A stretch of DNA of 62,482 bases from Pseudonocardia sp. (GCA_019244295.1 JAFASX010000024.1:1-62482), one strand, 5' to 3'. Positions 39,446-48,607 are shown, counted from the first letter of the stretch. Made by a program: numbers and translations. Notes: generated by a model not told the origin, from the sequence alone.

Positions 39446-40932
39446 ATCTCGACGTCCTTGTCGAAATAGACATTATCTTCGCGCCAGCCGCCCATACCCT
39501 GCCCGATGGCGTGGTAGTCAGAGACGAACTCAATGCGGTTGATCCACTTTGCCATTTTGAAACCAACCTGGGTTTCGATGCGCAGGCGCAGCGGCGCGCC
39601 ATGCTTGATGGGCAGTGGGGCGCCGTTCATCTCATAAGCCAGCAGGCACTGCGGGTGGCCCGCCAGGCTCAGATCAAGAACTTCATAAAACTGCCCGGTG
39701 CCTTCGGCGCTGGGCTCGTCTCGGCCGGTGTCTTGCATGGTCAAAAAGCAGATGTAACGAGCTTGGGGAAGTGGCTTGACCAGCTTTATCAGGTGCCGGA
39801 ACGGCACACCACTCCACTCCCCGACGCTAGACCAGCCTTGGATACAGTTGTGCAGCACCCGCTGGGTCTGCTTGTCACCTAACGCGCGCAACTCAGAAAG
39901 GGTGAACGTCATCGGATGCTCTACCAAACCGCCGACTTCCAGCTTCCAATCGACAAAGTGGTGCACGGCCATGACCTTGTACTCGTCGCTGTCCGGAGGC
40001 TTGCCGTTGACCCGATGTTCAGCGGACAGCGCCGACCGCGGATAGTGCTGCCGCGAGACCATGGGGCGCAGGAACATTAGCCGCGCGCGGCTGATGACAA
40101 AGCCCAGCACCCGCTGCACCGTGCGCGGGCTTTTCAGGCTCCACACCGTGGCCGCGATATGCACCACGACGATCGCGGCGATGATGGCCAGCGAGGCCGC
40201 CAGCGCCCAACCCAGGTGACGGACCTGACCGAAGATCATCAGAGCGTTGAGTTGTGGCCAGCCCCACAGGACGACCATGGCCAGGTGCACGGCAATGAAC
40301 CCGATAAACGCCAGCAGGCCGAAGAAGTGTAGGCTGCGGGCGCTTTGTCGACCACCCCATAACTGGACAAACCACGGGAATTGCGCCTCGATCGCCGGCG
40401 ACTGCGCGGCACCGGTGAGAATCTGAAACGGAGCCAACAGGAAGATCACGGCCGCATAGGCCAGCTTCTGGATGGCGTCCAAGGGCTCGCCGGGCAGCAG
40501 CGGCGGCAGTTTAAAGCTCAGGTAGGTGAGGATGTCATTCCACGCCTCGGGAAAGATCGACCACGAGTACGGGATGTAGCGGTGCCACTGGCCGGTGACG
40601 AACAGCAGAACGTAGTAGGCGATCCCGGTGAGCATCCAGCCGATGACGGTAAAAAAGTGCCAGTGCCGCCCCATTCCAAGCTTCTTGTGCCCTGGCAACG
40701 AAACAAAAGAGGAATAAGACTCTTCCTCATCCAGGGTGTCATAAAGCTTGTCGGTCGGCATGGTCTTGCGGGTGAACCGGGCCCACTCGGTGCCGGGCTT
40801 GCTGTCGTCTCTCCAATACAGCTTTGGGTGGGTGCCCAAGATCTCAATCCCGCTGCGGATGAGCAGCGTCACAAACAGGACATTGACCCAGTGCTCAATC
40901 CGCAGCCAAGCAGGGTAATCAAGCGTGACCAC
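39442..40932 (-). CDS. Cytochrome b561-like membrane domain fused to sulfite-oxidase-type molybdopterin domain
   Basis: A 496-residue fusion. The N-terminal ~290 residues form a di-haem-type membrane cytochrome (HWVNVLFVTLLIRSGIEILG, GRHWHFFTVIGWMLTG, SLHFFGLLAFIGFIAVHLAM, with His pairs for haem). The C-terminal ~200 residues form the oxidoreductase molybdopterin-binding domain (EHPMTFTLSELRALGDKQ, RVLHNCIQGWSSVGEWSGV with the Mo-ligand Cys, AYEMNGAPLPIKHGAPLRLR). The architecture suggests electron exchange between the quinone pool and an external substrate, as in MsrP/Q but in a single chain. It lies between a small membrane protein and a CxxC protein. Confidence 0.88.
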   Translation of the reverse strand: MVTLDYPAWLRIEHWVNVLFVTLLIRSGIEILGTHPKLYWRDDSKPGTEWARFTRKTMPTDKLYDTLDEEESYSSFVSLPGHKKLGMGRHWHFFTVIGWMLTGIAYYVLLFVTGQWHRYIPYSWSIFPEAWNDILTYLSFKLPPLLPGEPLDAIQKLAYAAVIFLLAPFQILTGAAQSPAIEAQFPWFVQLWGGRQSARSLHFFGLLAFIGFIAVHLAMVVLWGWPQLNALMIFGQVRHLGWALAASLAIIAAIVVVHIAATVWSLKSPRTVQRVLGFVISRARLMFLRPMVSRQHYPRSALSAEHRVNGKPPDSDEYKVMAVHHFVDWKLEVGGLVEHPMTFTLSELRALGDKQTQRVLHNCIQGWSSVGEWSGVPFRHLIKLVKPLPQARYICFLTMQDTGRDEPSAEGTGQFYEVLDLSLAGHPQCLLAYEMNGAPLPIKHGAPLRLRIETQVGFKMAKWINRIEFVSDYHAIGQGMGGWREDNVYFDKDVEI

Positions 40933-40952
40933 GGACGTCTCCTTGCCACCAG

Positions 40953-41441
40953 TCAGTCATGCCAGTCCCGCCGTTGCGGGTAGGCAACGTTCATCCCGGT
41001 GATCACCGACCCGTGCAGCGCGACAAACAGCCCAGCCAAGACCATCGCGAAACTGCCTATCGGGTAGTCCCACCAGCGCACTAACTGCGGCAGGCCCGGA
41101 AGACCCACAGTGCGGCTGGTGACGTACATGGCGATGGATGCCACTGACACCACGCTACCCAGTACCCACCCAAACCGGACCAGCCCCGGTGCAGACCCGA
41201 CCACCATGCTGGCCGCGGCCAGTATCGCCATCGCGACCAGCAGCCCGAAATACCCGCCCAGGTAAGCCGGGTAAGGCGACACCGGGAACCCGCCAACCAG
41301 CCAGTACAACCGGATCGCCGCGATGCCCAGCAACACCGCGATGCCCACCGCTGTGGTTACCCGCGGGACGTTGAACGCAATATACCGGTAAAAGGAAATC
41401 AGCTGGGGAACACCTGTCCACCGCACCACCGTGCTCATCGA
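40953..41441 (-). CDS. Small integral membrane protein upstream of the Mo-oxidoreductase
   Basis: About 162 residues from ATG 41441 (MSTVVRWTGVPQ; an earlier ATG at 41465 is possible) with four or five helices (VTTAVGIAVLLGIAAIRLYW, YFGLLVAMAILAAASMVVG, VLGSVVSVASIAMYV, FAMVLAGLFVALHGSV). No motif tells its function. It lies only 20 bp upstream of the cytochrome b561/Mo gene in the same direction, so it is likely a subunit or partner. Confidence 0.72.
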   Translation of the reverse strand, partial: SMSTVVRWTGVPQLISFYRYIAFNVPRVTTAVGIAVLLGIAAIRLYWLVGGFPVSPYPAYLGGYFGLLVAMAILAAASMVVGSAPGLVRFGWVLGSVVSVASIAMYVTSRTVGLPGLPQLVRWWDYPIGSFAMVLAGLFVALHGSVITGMNVAYPQRRDWHD

Positions 41442-41529
41442 CTGTCGCATTTCCGCATCGCGCAAAGGCGCTTAGGAGCAAACCGACGCCAGGGCGATCC
41501 CGGCTGCCGCGATAGCACCCAGGGCCGAC

Positions 41530-41626
41530 AGGAGCCCTGGCGCACGAACTCAGCAACCGTGGCCCGCCCGACGCCTGCGCTGCCCCCGGTCACCACGGCC
41601 ACCTTGTCCCCCGTCGTCACCGCCAT
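41530..41626 (-). pseudogene. Short-chain dehydrogenase N-terminal relic
   Basis: ATG 41626 opens DKVAVVTGGSAGVGRATVAE, the NAD-binding TGxxxGxG start of an SDR. After FVRQG (about 41530) the sequence is unrelated and the rest of the gene is missing. Confidence 0.7.
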
Positions 41627-42045
41627 ATTAATCTCACTCCCTACCCTCAGCGCGGGCTTCGGTTGGTCAGATGATCTCGGCCTCTCGACCGCCGCCTACC
41701 CGTCCGGACGCGCTGGCAAACCACGAAGCGGTCACACGGGCCGCCAGGTCATCACTAACCCCGGGCTTAACGCACTCAATGTTGGTGGCCTGGCAATCTT
41801 GCTCTGCGCGGGTGCAGGCATCGATCACCCAGCGAGATGATCATTGGTTCTCGCGCGCGGTTCCAAATCCTCAGCACACGTTCCGGGCCGCACTAATGAT
41901 CTGTGAGTCCGCTTAGTATCCACGCCCCTCCCAGCTGAGCTGATAGTCGATGTCGTATCCGAGGCCGATACGTTTGTCGCCGCAGACCTTCTAAGCCCTT
42001 GGCGCGACGGTGATGACCGCGACTTTCGCGCGTCAGGCGCCGCGT
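41627..42045. other. ~420-bp gap with no recognised gene
   Basis: Only short overlapping frames occur. Nothing on either strand resembles a known family, and no strong terminator or repeat was seen. Confidence 0.35.
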
Positions 42046-42816
42046 TTATCCGACTAGATACGTCTCGTAGATTACGCGGGCGGCCTGGCGGCCGGCGACG
42101 CTAATGAAGACGCCCTTATTCAGCCAGTCGAGCTCTGACGCGGCGGTCTCGATCTGCGTGGCGGCGCGGAATGTGTACTCGCTGGCGTCGACGTCCTCAC
42201 CGCGGCCCAGACGGGCAAGAACCTCGACGGTGCCGTGGCGCACACTATGTGATTGGACGTAGAGCAGATCGCCGTCATCTGTCTGCAGCGTGTAGCGGAT
42301 GTCGCCGAGCGCGGTGCCGTCAGGCAGGATCGTCTGCCAGTCGGCGCTGGCACCCGGAACGAGCGTCCCGCTGATTTCTGGACCGGTGAAGGTTCCGCCG
42401 GTCAGCGGCACGATGCGGCGGTGACCTTGCACAATGTCGCCAAGATCGAGTGGCTCTCCCAGAGTGGCGTCGAGGCGATAGACCGGGGTCAGACGGGGGT
42501 CGGGAAGCTGAAACAAGCTGGCCCGCGTGCTTGTCGGGTCATTGGGGTGCGGCTCGAGCGGCGTGACAGTGACCTGCATCCAACCGCTGAGCGGCAGGGC
42601 GCCGAGGAGACCGTCGAGCTGCGCTTCGCTGTTGGCGCGGTACAGGCCAACGGCCTTCCGCTCCCCCAGTGCGACGGGCGACTTCCAGAGTCGTACGAGA
42701 TGCCCCTCGCGAGCCAGGTCGGCCGCGGCGACGGCCTCGGCGCTCTCGTGCTGTTTGACGTCGGACTCCGGTGTCCCCTCCGGAACGTTGAACTCGAACT
42801 CAACCAGGAACTCCAT
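42046..42816 (-). CDS. Muconolactone isomerase-like domain fused to a DUF3237-like domain
   Basis: 256 residues from ATG 42816, chosen because GAGGAGCTC sits immediately before it and the homology starts there (MEFLVEFEFNVPEGTPESDV). Residues 1-~90 match the muconolactone delta-isomerase fold (DLAREGHLVRLWKSPVALGE). From ~105 on, PVYRLDATLGEPLDLGDIVQ, RRIVPLTGGTFTGPEISGTL and a C-terminal FRAATQIETAASELDWLNKG match DUF3237. The first domain in catechol degradation shifts a double bond in muconolactone, and the second has no settled function. The combination suggests a modified aromatic ring-cleavage or lactone step. No other catechol genes are near. Confidence 0.78.
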   Translation of the reverse strand: MEFLVEFEFNVPEGTPESDVKQHESAEAVAAADLAREGHLVRLWKSPVALGERKAVGLYRANSEAQLDGLLGALPLSGWMQVTVTPLEPHPNDPTSTRASLFQLPDPRLTPVYRLDATLGEPLDLGDIVQGHRRIVPLTGGTFTGPEISGTLVPGASADWQTILPDGTALGDIRYTLQTDDGDLLYVQSHSVRHGTVEVLARLGRGEDVDASEYTFRAATQIETAASELDWLNKGVFISVAGRQAARVIYETYLVG

Positions 42817-43011
42817 GAGCTCCTCCTTCAGGCCGGAGAGCCGGCAACCACCCAACTGCGAAAAGCTCCACCCGCTCCCGGCCAAGGGCCATCGCGGGGC
42901 ATCAACCATCTGAGAGCTTAGGCCATCACCACGCCGATCGCGGCCGGCTCGCCGCCTGCAGTGCGGTGAAATGTTGATTTTGAGTGGGCGTGGCGTGGGC
43001 GGGGAAGCGCA

Positions 43012-43971
43012 CTACGGTTTGTCGCCGTGTTGGCCGTCGAACAGGTCACGCCGTTCGGCGACGTAGTCCTCGACTGTTCTCGCGGCCCGACCGGTGATCT
43101 GTTCGAAATCAGTGGTGGATCGGTTGTAGCGGTCGTCGCGGTGCAGTTTGGCCATCGTGGCGATGTGCTCCTGCACATGGGGACTCAGGCCGGCGCGGGT
43201 CAGGTGATCGAACCACTCGTCGTAGGACAGGCGCACAGCGGTGATAGTCCGTCCTAGGGCGCGCGAGTACTGGTCGGCGAGTTCGTCGATGTCCAGGGCC
43301 ACGGGGCCGGTCAGTTCGTACACCGAACCGATGTGGTGTTGTGGTGCGAGCAGAACGGCGGTGACCGCCTCGGCGACATCGCTGGCGGCGATGGGGGAGG
43401 TGCGGCCCGTCCCGAACGGCAGCGCCAGCACGCCGTGGTCGCGAATCGATGCCGCAGCGAGCACGGTGAACAACGGGTTGTCAAGAAACACGGTGGGTCT
43501 GATGTGCACGGCCGCGACCGCTGACCAGTTGATGACGTGCTCGGCCAGCCAGTGCAGACGCTGCTGATGGGATTCCTCGGTGCTCGTCGCCGTCATCTGC
43601 GAGACGGTCATCTGCGACATGTTGACCAGTACCTCGAATTCGGGCAGTTCTCGCACCGCCGCGCAAACGACGGTGGTGGCTTCCAGATAGTCCGGCGAGA
43701 CGCTCATGTTGAAGAACATGCGGCTGATGCCGTCGGTAGCTGTGGTGACGTCCAAAGGATTGGTGAGGTCGCCGACGACGACGTCGGCGCCGAGTGCACG
43801 CAACGCGTCGGCGCGGGTGTCGTTGCGGTGGACCATGGCCCGAACTGTCTGTCCATGAGCCAGGAGTCGTTCCACGACGAGTCGGCCGACTCCTCCCACC
43901 CCGCCGCCAGCCCCGGTGATCAGGTACACCGGTTTGATGGTCGTCGTGATGGTCGCCGGCAAGTCTTGCAT
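43012..43971 (-). CDS. NmrA-type NAD(P)-binding protein
   Basis: A 319-residue atypical SDR: VYLITGAGGGVGGVGRLVVE (glycine-rich loop, with one extra GGV inserted compared with the usual TGATGxVG) and RLLAHGQTVRAMVHRNDTRA. It then has NMSQMTVSQMTATSTEESHQ and a C-terminal PVALDIDELADQYSRALGR, as in NmrA/HSCARG redox-sensor or reductase proteins. It is probably an NAD(P)H-binding regulator or reductase. The gene before it (43984-44357) is broken. Confidence 0.82.
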   Translation of the reverse strand: MQDLPATITTTIKPVYLITGAGGGVGGVGRLVVERLLAHGQTVRAMVHRNDTRADALRALGADVVVGDLTNPLDVTTATDGISRMFFNMSVSPDYLEATTVVCAAVRELPEFEVLVNMSQMTVSQMTATSTEESHQQRLHWLAEHVINWSAVAAVHIRPTVFLDNPLFTVLAAASIRDHGVLALPFGTGRTSPIAASDVAEAVTAVLLAPQHHIGSVYELTGPVALDIDELADQYSRALGRTITAVRLSYDEWFDHLTRAGLSPHVQEHIATMAKLHRDDRYNRSTTDFEQITGRAARTVEDYVAERRDLFDGQHGDKP

Positions 43972-43983
43972 GTCATCGGTTCC

Positions 43984-44357
43984 TTACGAGCTTGTGGCCA
44001 CCACTTGCGGAGGTGTGTCGCCGCCGAGCAGGATGATCAGCCGGGCGAGGAGGGCGTCGAGCTCGCGGCCGACGTCGGCGATCTGAGGGTTGTGGTAGCT
44101 GGCGAACAGCAGGCTGGGTTGGTCGACGGCGAGTTTGGTGTCGCCGTCGAGGTCGACGTACAGGAGGGTCCGAAGGGTGCGTGCGGCATGACCGGGGGGT
44201 CGTGGCGGAACATCCAGGAGGCCATCTGGACGAAGCGGGCGACATCGACCTCCGGGACGAGGGTTTCGTACCGCTCGCGAGCCTCATCATAAAGCCGGGG
44301 CAGCGCCACGGTAAGGCGACGGCATGGGTGGTCGATGGCGGTGCTGTGGGTGGTCAT
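43984..44357 (-). pseudogene. DUF302-like protein (frameshifted)
   Basis: ATG 44357 opens MTTHSTAIDHPCRRLTVALP, continuing to SWMFRHDPP in one frame. From about 44200 the plausible continuation (RTLRTLLYVDLDGDTKLAVD, then QPSLLFASYHNPQIADVGRE and stop at 43984) is in another frame. The pattern with LDGDTKL and SY/SYHNPQIA resembles DUF302. Just upstream, in another frame, ~28 codons (LPSITLDIRDVELIRRGDEQ) end with TGA overlapping this ATG, a stub of a further lost gene. The literal frame reads into low-complexity Ser/Thr/Pro. Confidence 0.6.
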
Positions 44358-44462
44358 AGCCGTGCCTGTTCGTCGCCGCGGCGGATCAATTCGACGTCGC
44401 GGATGTCGAGGGTGATGGAGGGCAGGGGGAGGCCCGATCGTCCCCTCGCCGCTGGCGTCCAC

Positions 44463-44498
44463 GTTGATCCTGGGTGAGTCGTTGATCCTGGGTGAGTC
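44463..44498. repeat. Tandem 18-bp direct repeat
   Basis: GTTGATCCTGGGTGAGTC at 44463-44480 and again at 44481-44498, exact. It lies in the region upstream of the truncated gene and opposite the NmrA start (44675). Replication slippage or an operator duplication are both possible. Confidence 0.75.
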
Positions 44499-44674
44499 TT
44501 TGTGCCCCTTTCGGTGACGCTTTGTGGGCGTGAAATATGGTGTACGGGTTGCCTGCCGACGTCGACGTTTCGTTGGGACATGTGATCTGGTGGGTAAGTC
44601 CGATACAGACCGTCGGCGCGTGGTGGTTGTCGATCAAGCTGCTGCCCCGCCTGAACGGCCGGAAGGTGCAAGTT

Positions 44675-45544
44675 ATGCCTGACAGACCCATCCTGGTGCT
44701 CGGCGCGACCGGCGGTCAGGGCGGCGCTGTGGTCGACGCGCTGCTCGCACGCGCCGCAAAGGTGCGTGCCCTGGTACGCGACCCCCGCACCGGCTCCGCC
44801 CAAAGGCTGGCCAACCATGGCCTTGAGGTGGTTGCCGGCTCGCTAAACGACGAGAAGTCGCTGGCCGCGGCGATGCACGCGGTAGCCGGGGTATTCGCGA
44901 TGACGACCCCATTCGAGGACGGGGTGCGCGCCGAACTCGAACAAGGCAGGGCGATTCTGGCCGCCGCGCACCGGGCGCAAGTGCCGCATCTGGTGTTCAG
45001 CTCGGTGGCGGGCGCTAATCAGCGCAGCGGCGTGCCGCACTTCGACAGCAAAGCCGCCATTGAAAGCGAACTAATCGTCGGAGGGGTCGCCCATACAATC
45101 CTGGGGCCTACCTATTTCTTCGACAACGCCCTTGCCGGGGCTGACCGGATCCGCGATGGGATGCTGGATCTGCCACTGCCGCCGGATCGTCCCCTGCAGC
45201 AACTCGCTCGACCCGATCTCGGGGCGTTCGCCGCCGAGGTGCTCCTTAGTCCGGCCAGCTACGTAGGGCAGCGCATCGAGCTGGCCAGTGACGCACCCAC
45301 CCCCGCCGACATGGCCCACGCGCTCGGAGTGGCGGTAGGACGCCCGGTACGCCACCACCGAACCCGGTTGGAGGCGATTGGTAGCCCCGATATGCGTGCG
45401 ATGTGGGAGTTCCTCAACGGCCCCGGTTACCAGGTCGACCTACCGGCGCTGCACGCCGCGCACCCCGAGATTTCCTGGACCCGGTTTGCCACCTGGGCCG
45501 CCCGCACGTTCGGGCCACCCCACGAACGTGAAGATCGTCAGTGA
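44675..45544 (+). CDS. NmrA-family NAD(P)-binding oxidoreductase
   Basis: 289 residues from ATG 44675, selected for the GGAAGG RBS and for homology beginning at MPDRPILVLGATGGQGGAVV. The typical order follows: ARAAKVRALVRDPRTGSAQR, EVVAGSLNDEKSLAAAMHAV, GVFAMTTPFEDGVRAELEQG, FSSVAGANQRSGVPHFDSKA, and TILGPTYFFDN. It is a redox sensor or reductase of the HSCARG/NmrA type. The earlier in-frame ATG at 44537 is not supported. The stop overlaps GTG 45541, which opens a short frame of doubtful reality. Confidence 0.85.
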   Translation: MPDRPILVLGATGGQGGAVVDALLARAAKVRALVRDPRTGSAQRLANHGLEVVAGSLNDEKSLAAAMHAVAGVFAMTTPFEDGVRAELEQGRAILAAAHRAQVPHLVFSSVAGANQRSGVPHFDSKAAIESELIVGGVAHTILGPTYFFDNALAGADRIRDGMLDLPLPPDRPLQQLARPDLGAFAAEVLLSPASYVGQRIELASDAPTPADMAHALGVAVGRPVRHHRTRLEAIGSPDMRAMWEFLNGPGYQVDLPALHAAHPEISWTRFATWAARTFGPPHEREDRQ

Positions 45545-45710
45545 TCTTCGAGACCGATTTGGCAGACCGCATCTGGGTGAAGTCGATCAAAAACGTTCGG
45601 GCTGAGATCGAGATGCTCATTGCGAGGAACGAGTCACGAGGCCTGACCCGTCCGCGGCCGCCGAGCTCCGACGTCTACGGCGGGTTAACGCTGCTCAGAC
45701 GAGGTTTAAG

Positions 45711-45944
45711 TCAGACCTCCTCATCCAGAGCCGCGTTAATCTCCTCGTCTGTGGCCACCTGAACACCGGCCTGTTCGGCAAGCCGGCGAAGCGTGATCTC
45801 CACGCCAGTGATCTTTCGATGCATCCTGTACATCGTCTCAGCGTAGGGCCCCTCCATGTCGGACATTCACGCTTCGAGCGCCGCGACACGGGCCGCGAGG
45901 GCGCGCACGGAGGGTTCAGGCGCACGAGGCCGTGGCGTGGTCAT
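45711..45944 (-). pseudogene. Small coiled-coil protein gene with a nonsense codon
   Basis: ATG 45944 opens MTTPRPRAPEPSVRALAARV, continuing AALEA, then TGA, then in the same frame MSDMEGPYAETMYRMHRKIT, GVEITLRRLAEQAGVQVATD and stop at 45711. A single change (for example CGA to TGA at codon 26) would explain it. The second half could still start at its own ATG (51 residues). Heptad-like pattern with charged helices; function unknown. Confidence 0.65.
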
Positions 45945-46086
45945 CAAGGCCTTCCTTCCAATTCAACAATTGGGATGAGTTGTGCCAACATAGCCCCACG
46001 CTCCAGGGAGCCACCCCAGGCCAGACGCAGCGCTCGTCAGCACGAGCATCTGGTGAGGTGAGTCTCAGAACGACCTTCATACAGCT

Positions 46087-46122
46087 GTACCGCTACTCGA
46101 ACAAATGTTCAAGTAGCGGTAC
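46087..46122. promoter_or_regulatory. 17-bp-arm inverted repeat upstream of an aldo/keto reductase
   Basis: GTACCGCTACTCGAACA (46087-46103) and TGTTCAAGTAGCGGTAC (46106-46122) are inverse copies with one mismatch and a 2-bp centre. They end 31 bp before ATG 46153. The size and dyad suggest an operator for a TetR- or MerR-type regulator controlling the reductase; the regulator is not in the window. Confidence 0.72.
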
Positions 46123-46152
46123 TCCCGCGCTCACCAGTGCAGGATGGAACGC

Positions 46153-47169
46153 ATGAACTTCCGTTACCTCGGCCGCTCCGGAATGCAGATCTCCGAGATC
46201 GCCTACGGCAACTGGCTCACCCATGGCTCACAGATCGAGAACGACGTCGCTACGCAGTGCGTGCGCGCCGCGCTGGACAACGGCATCACCAGCTTCGATA
46301 CCGCTGACGTTTACGCCAATGGCAGGGCTGAGGAGGTGCTAGGTACCGCCGTGAAAGGCGAGCGGCGTGAGTCACTGGAAATCTTCACCAAGGTGTACTG
46401 GCCAGCCGGGCCCGACCCCAAGGGTAAGAACGACACGGGACTGTCGCGCAAGCACATCATGGAAAGCATCAACGGTAGCCTGCGGCGGCTGCGGATGGAC
46501 TACGTCGATCTCTACCAGGCGCACCGCTACGACGTGTTCACCCCGCTAGAAGAGACGATGCAGGCCTTCGCCGATGTGGTGCGCTCCGGAAAGGCCCTGT
46601 ACATCGGCGTGAGCGAGTGGACAGCGGCGCAGATCCGGCACGCCCACAAACTGGCCACCGAGCTGGGAATCTCGCTGGTCTCCAACCAACCGCAGTACTC
46701 GATGCTGTGGCGGACCATTGAGCATGACGTGGTGCCGGCCTGCCGCGAGCTGGGCATCGGACAGATCGTCTGGTCGCCGATCGCGCAGGGTGCGCTGACC
46801 GGGAAGTACCAGCCGGGCCAGCCGCCGCCGGAGAGATCGCGGGCCACCGATGACAAGGGCGGCGCCGACATGATCAAGCGCTACCTGAACGACGCGACTC
46901 TGACCAGGGTGCAAGCGCTCAAGCCGATTGCCAGCGACCTCGGCCTGTCGATGGCCCAGCTAGCGATCGCCTGGGTGCTACAGAACGACAACGTCTCGGC
47001 GGCGCTGGTCGGCGCGTCCCGGCCTGAGCAGGTGGCCGAGAACGTCAAAGCCGCGGGCGTAACGATCCCGGCTGACGCCATGAAGCTCATCGACGAAGCC
47101 CTCGGCCATGTGATCACCCGCGATCCTGAGCTGGTGGCGCGTTCCACCCCGCCTCGGCGCGCCTTGTAA
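46153..47169 (+). CDS. Aldo/keto reductase (KCNAB/YajO type)
   Basis: 338 residues from ATG 46153 (MNFRYLGRSGMQISEIAYGN). Catalytic tetrad contexts are present: SFDTADVYANGRAEEVLG (Asp, Tyr), LEIFTKVYWPAGP (Lys) and DLYQAHRYDVFTPLEET (His). NADPH is bound by the IVWSPIAQGALTGKY and ALVGASRPEQVAENVKAAG regions. It is intact, unlike the AKR relic at 7030. The substrate cannot be told. A strong inverted repeat sits in its promoter region. Confidence 0.92.
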   Translation: MNFRYLGRSGMQISEIAYGNWLTHGSQIENDVATQCVRAALDNGITSFDTADVYANGRAEEVLGTAVKGERRESLEIFTKVYWPAGPDPKGKNDTGLSRKHIMESINGSLRRLRMDYVDLYQAHRYDVFTPLEETMQAFADVVRSGKALYIGVSEWTAAQIRHAHKLATELGISLVSNQPQYSMLWRTIEHDVVPACRELGIGQIVWSPIAQGALTGKYQPGQPPPERSRATDDKGGADMIKRYLNDATLTRVQALKPIASDLGLSMAQLAIAWVLQNDNVSAALVGASRPEQVAENVKAAGVTIPADAMKLIDEALGHVITRDPELVARSTPPRRAL

Positions 47170-47485
47170 ATCGATGCCGAACACCACCTTCGTATTCACC
47201 GACGATGGCATTCGTGTGCAAACTGTGCGATACACGCTCGAATCGACGACCTGAGAAGTTCGACGATTACCCGCCGCGGCACAGGTCCAGCACAGGTCCC
47301 GGATGACATCGGCGCGCACGCTACCACCACCGTAATTAGCATAAGTGGTACTTCCGTAGACCAGGCGATCTGTCATGCTCAATGCGTGACCGCGCAGACA
47401 ACGACCAAGCCTGACGATACGTTGGCCGACCGTCAGCCCACCAGAATATACCCACAGATTCGAGGAAACCCTCAATTTTCCCGGC
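47170..47485. promoter_or_regulatory. ~315-bp intergenic region before the ABC exporter
   Basis: No convincing gene. It is AT-richer around 47320-47350 and should hold the promoter for the exporter operon. No repeat was recognised. Confidence 0.4.
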
Positions 47486-48607
47486 ATGATGGGACTCATC
47501 GTTTCTTACGTTCCACCCGCACCGTTGTTGACTAACTGGGAGAAAGCGGTGTTCCGCGCACAGGGCGACAACGAAGTGCTACAGGTGACCGGGCTGGTTA
47601 AACGCTATCCCAAGAGTCCGGTCAACGCGGTGGACGGGCTGGAGTTCAGCGTCCGTCGTGGCGAGGTGTTCGGTTTGCTCGGGCCCAATGGCGCCGGGAA
47701 AACCACCACTGTCGGGGTGTTGACCACGCGGGTGCTGCCCACGGCCGGGACCGCCCGGATCGGCGGCTTGGACGTGGTGCGCGACGCGGTGGCGGTGCGC
47801 AAACAGATTGGCGTTGTACCGCAGCGGGTGAATCTGGATCGGGCGTTGTCCCCCCGGAACAATCTGATTTTCCACGCGGCGTATCACGGAGTTCCTCGCG
47901 CCGAACGTGCCGCCTGTGCCGACGCATTGTTGGATCGGATGGGTCTGGCCGAGAAGGCCAAGACGCATATAGACACGTTTTCCGGCGGCCAGGCGCAACG
48001 ACTGATGATTGCTCGGGCTCTGATGCACCGGCCCGAGGTGCTCTTTCTTGACGAGCCATCGGGCGGGCTGGACCCGCAGGCGCGTTTATTCGTGCATGAG
48101 CGTGTGTGGGAACTGCGCGACGAGGGGGTGACGATAGTGCTGACCACGCACGACATGGACGAAGCGGCCAAGCTGTCCGATCGGGTCGGCATCATTGATC
48201 ACGGTCGAATGCGGGCGCTGGATACCCCTGCTCGGCTGATCCGGACGCTGTCTGAGGGTGCCACCGTGGACGCGGTTGTGCGGCTGGGGTGGGCACCGAT
48301 CGAACCGGTCGTCGAGATCCTCGACAGTTTGCCCGGCGTTGCACGCGTCGAGGTGCCACAGCGGACCAAGTCCGCGCAACCGAGCCTCACCAGGTCAGGC
48401 GGCGCCGGTGCGCCCCACATATCAGTGATGTCGGAGGCCGACCCAACACATCGGTTACGGATTTACACGACGCAGGAGCCCACAACGCTGCTTGGTCCAG
48501 TGGTGTCGGCGCTGAGCGCACACGGCGCCACGGTGTCCGACCTCGCGGTCGGCAAGCCCACCCTGGAGGACGTGTTTATCCACCTCACCGGCAGGGATTT
48601 GCGATGA
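47486..48607 (+). CDS. ABC transporter ATP-binding protein (drug/peptide export, DrrA-like)
   Basis: Up to 373 residues. Walker A LLGPNGAGKTTTVGVLTTRV, signature DTFSGGQAQRLMIARALM, Walker B EVLFLDEPSGGLDPQAR, H-loop VLTTHDMDEAA. The ~100-residue C-terminal part ends TLEDVFIHLTGRDLR, as in DrrA/CcmA-type exporters. The first ~25 codons are poorly supported; translation may start nearer EVLQVTGLVKRYP (about 47570). Overlaps the permease by ATGA. It faces the thiopeptide-type genes and is likely their exporter (inference from position). Confidence 0.9.
   Translation: MMGLIVSYVPPAPLLTNWEKAVFRAQGDNEVLQVTGLVKRYPKSPVNAVDGLEFSVRRGEVFGLLGPNGAGKTTTVGVLTTRVLPTAGTARIGGLDVVRDAVAVRKQIGVVPQRVNLDRALSPRNNLIFHAAYHGVPRAERAACADALLDRMGLAEKAKTHIDTFSGGQAQRLMIARALMHRPEVLFLDEPSGGLDPQARLFVHERVWELRDEGVTIVLTTHDMDEAAKLSDRVGIIDHGRMRALDTPARLIRTLSEGATVDAVVRLGWAPIEPVVEILDSLPGVARVEVPQRTKSAQPSLTRSGGAGAPHISVMSEADPTHRLRIYTTQEPTTLLGPVVSALSAHGATVSDLAVGKPTLEDVFIHLTGRDLR

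Noticed and set aside
45541..45762. GTG-started frame overlapping the NmrA stop
   Set aside because: The overlap is attractive but the sequence matches no family, runs antisense into the small coiled-coil gene, and has no RBS; left out as a gene.
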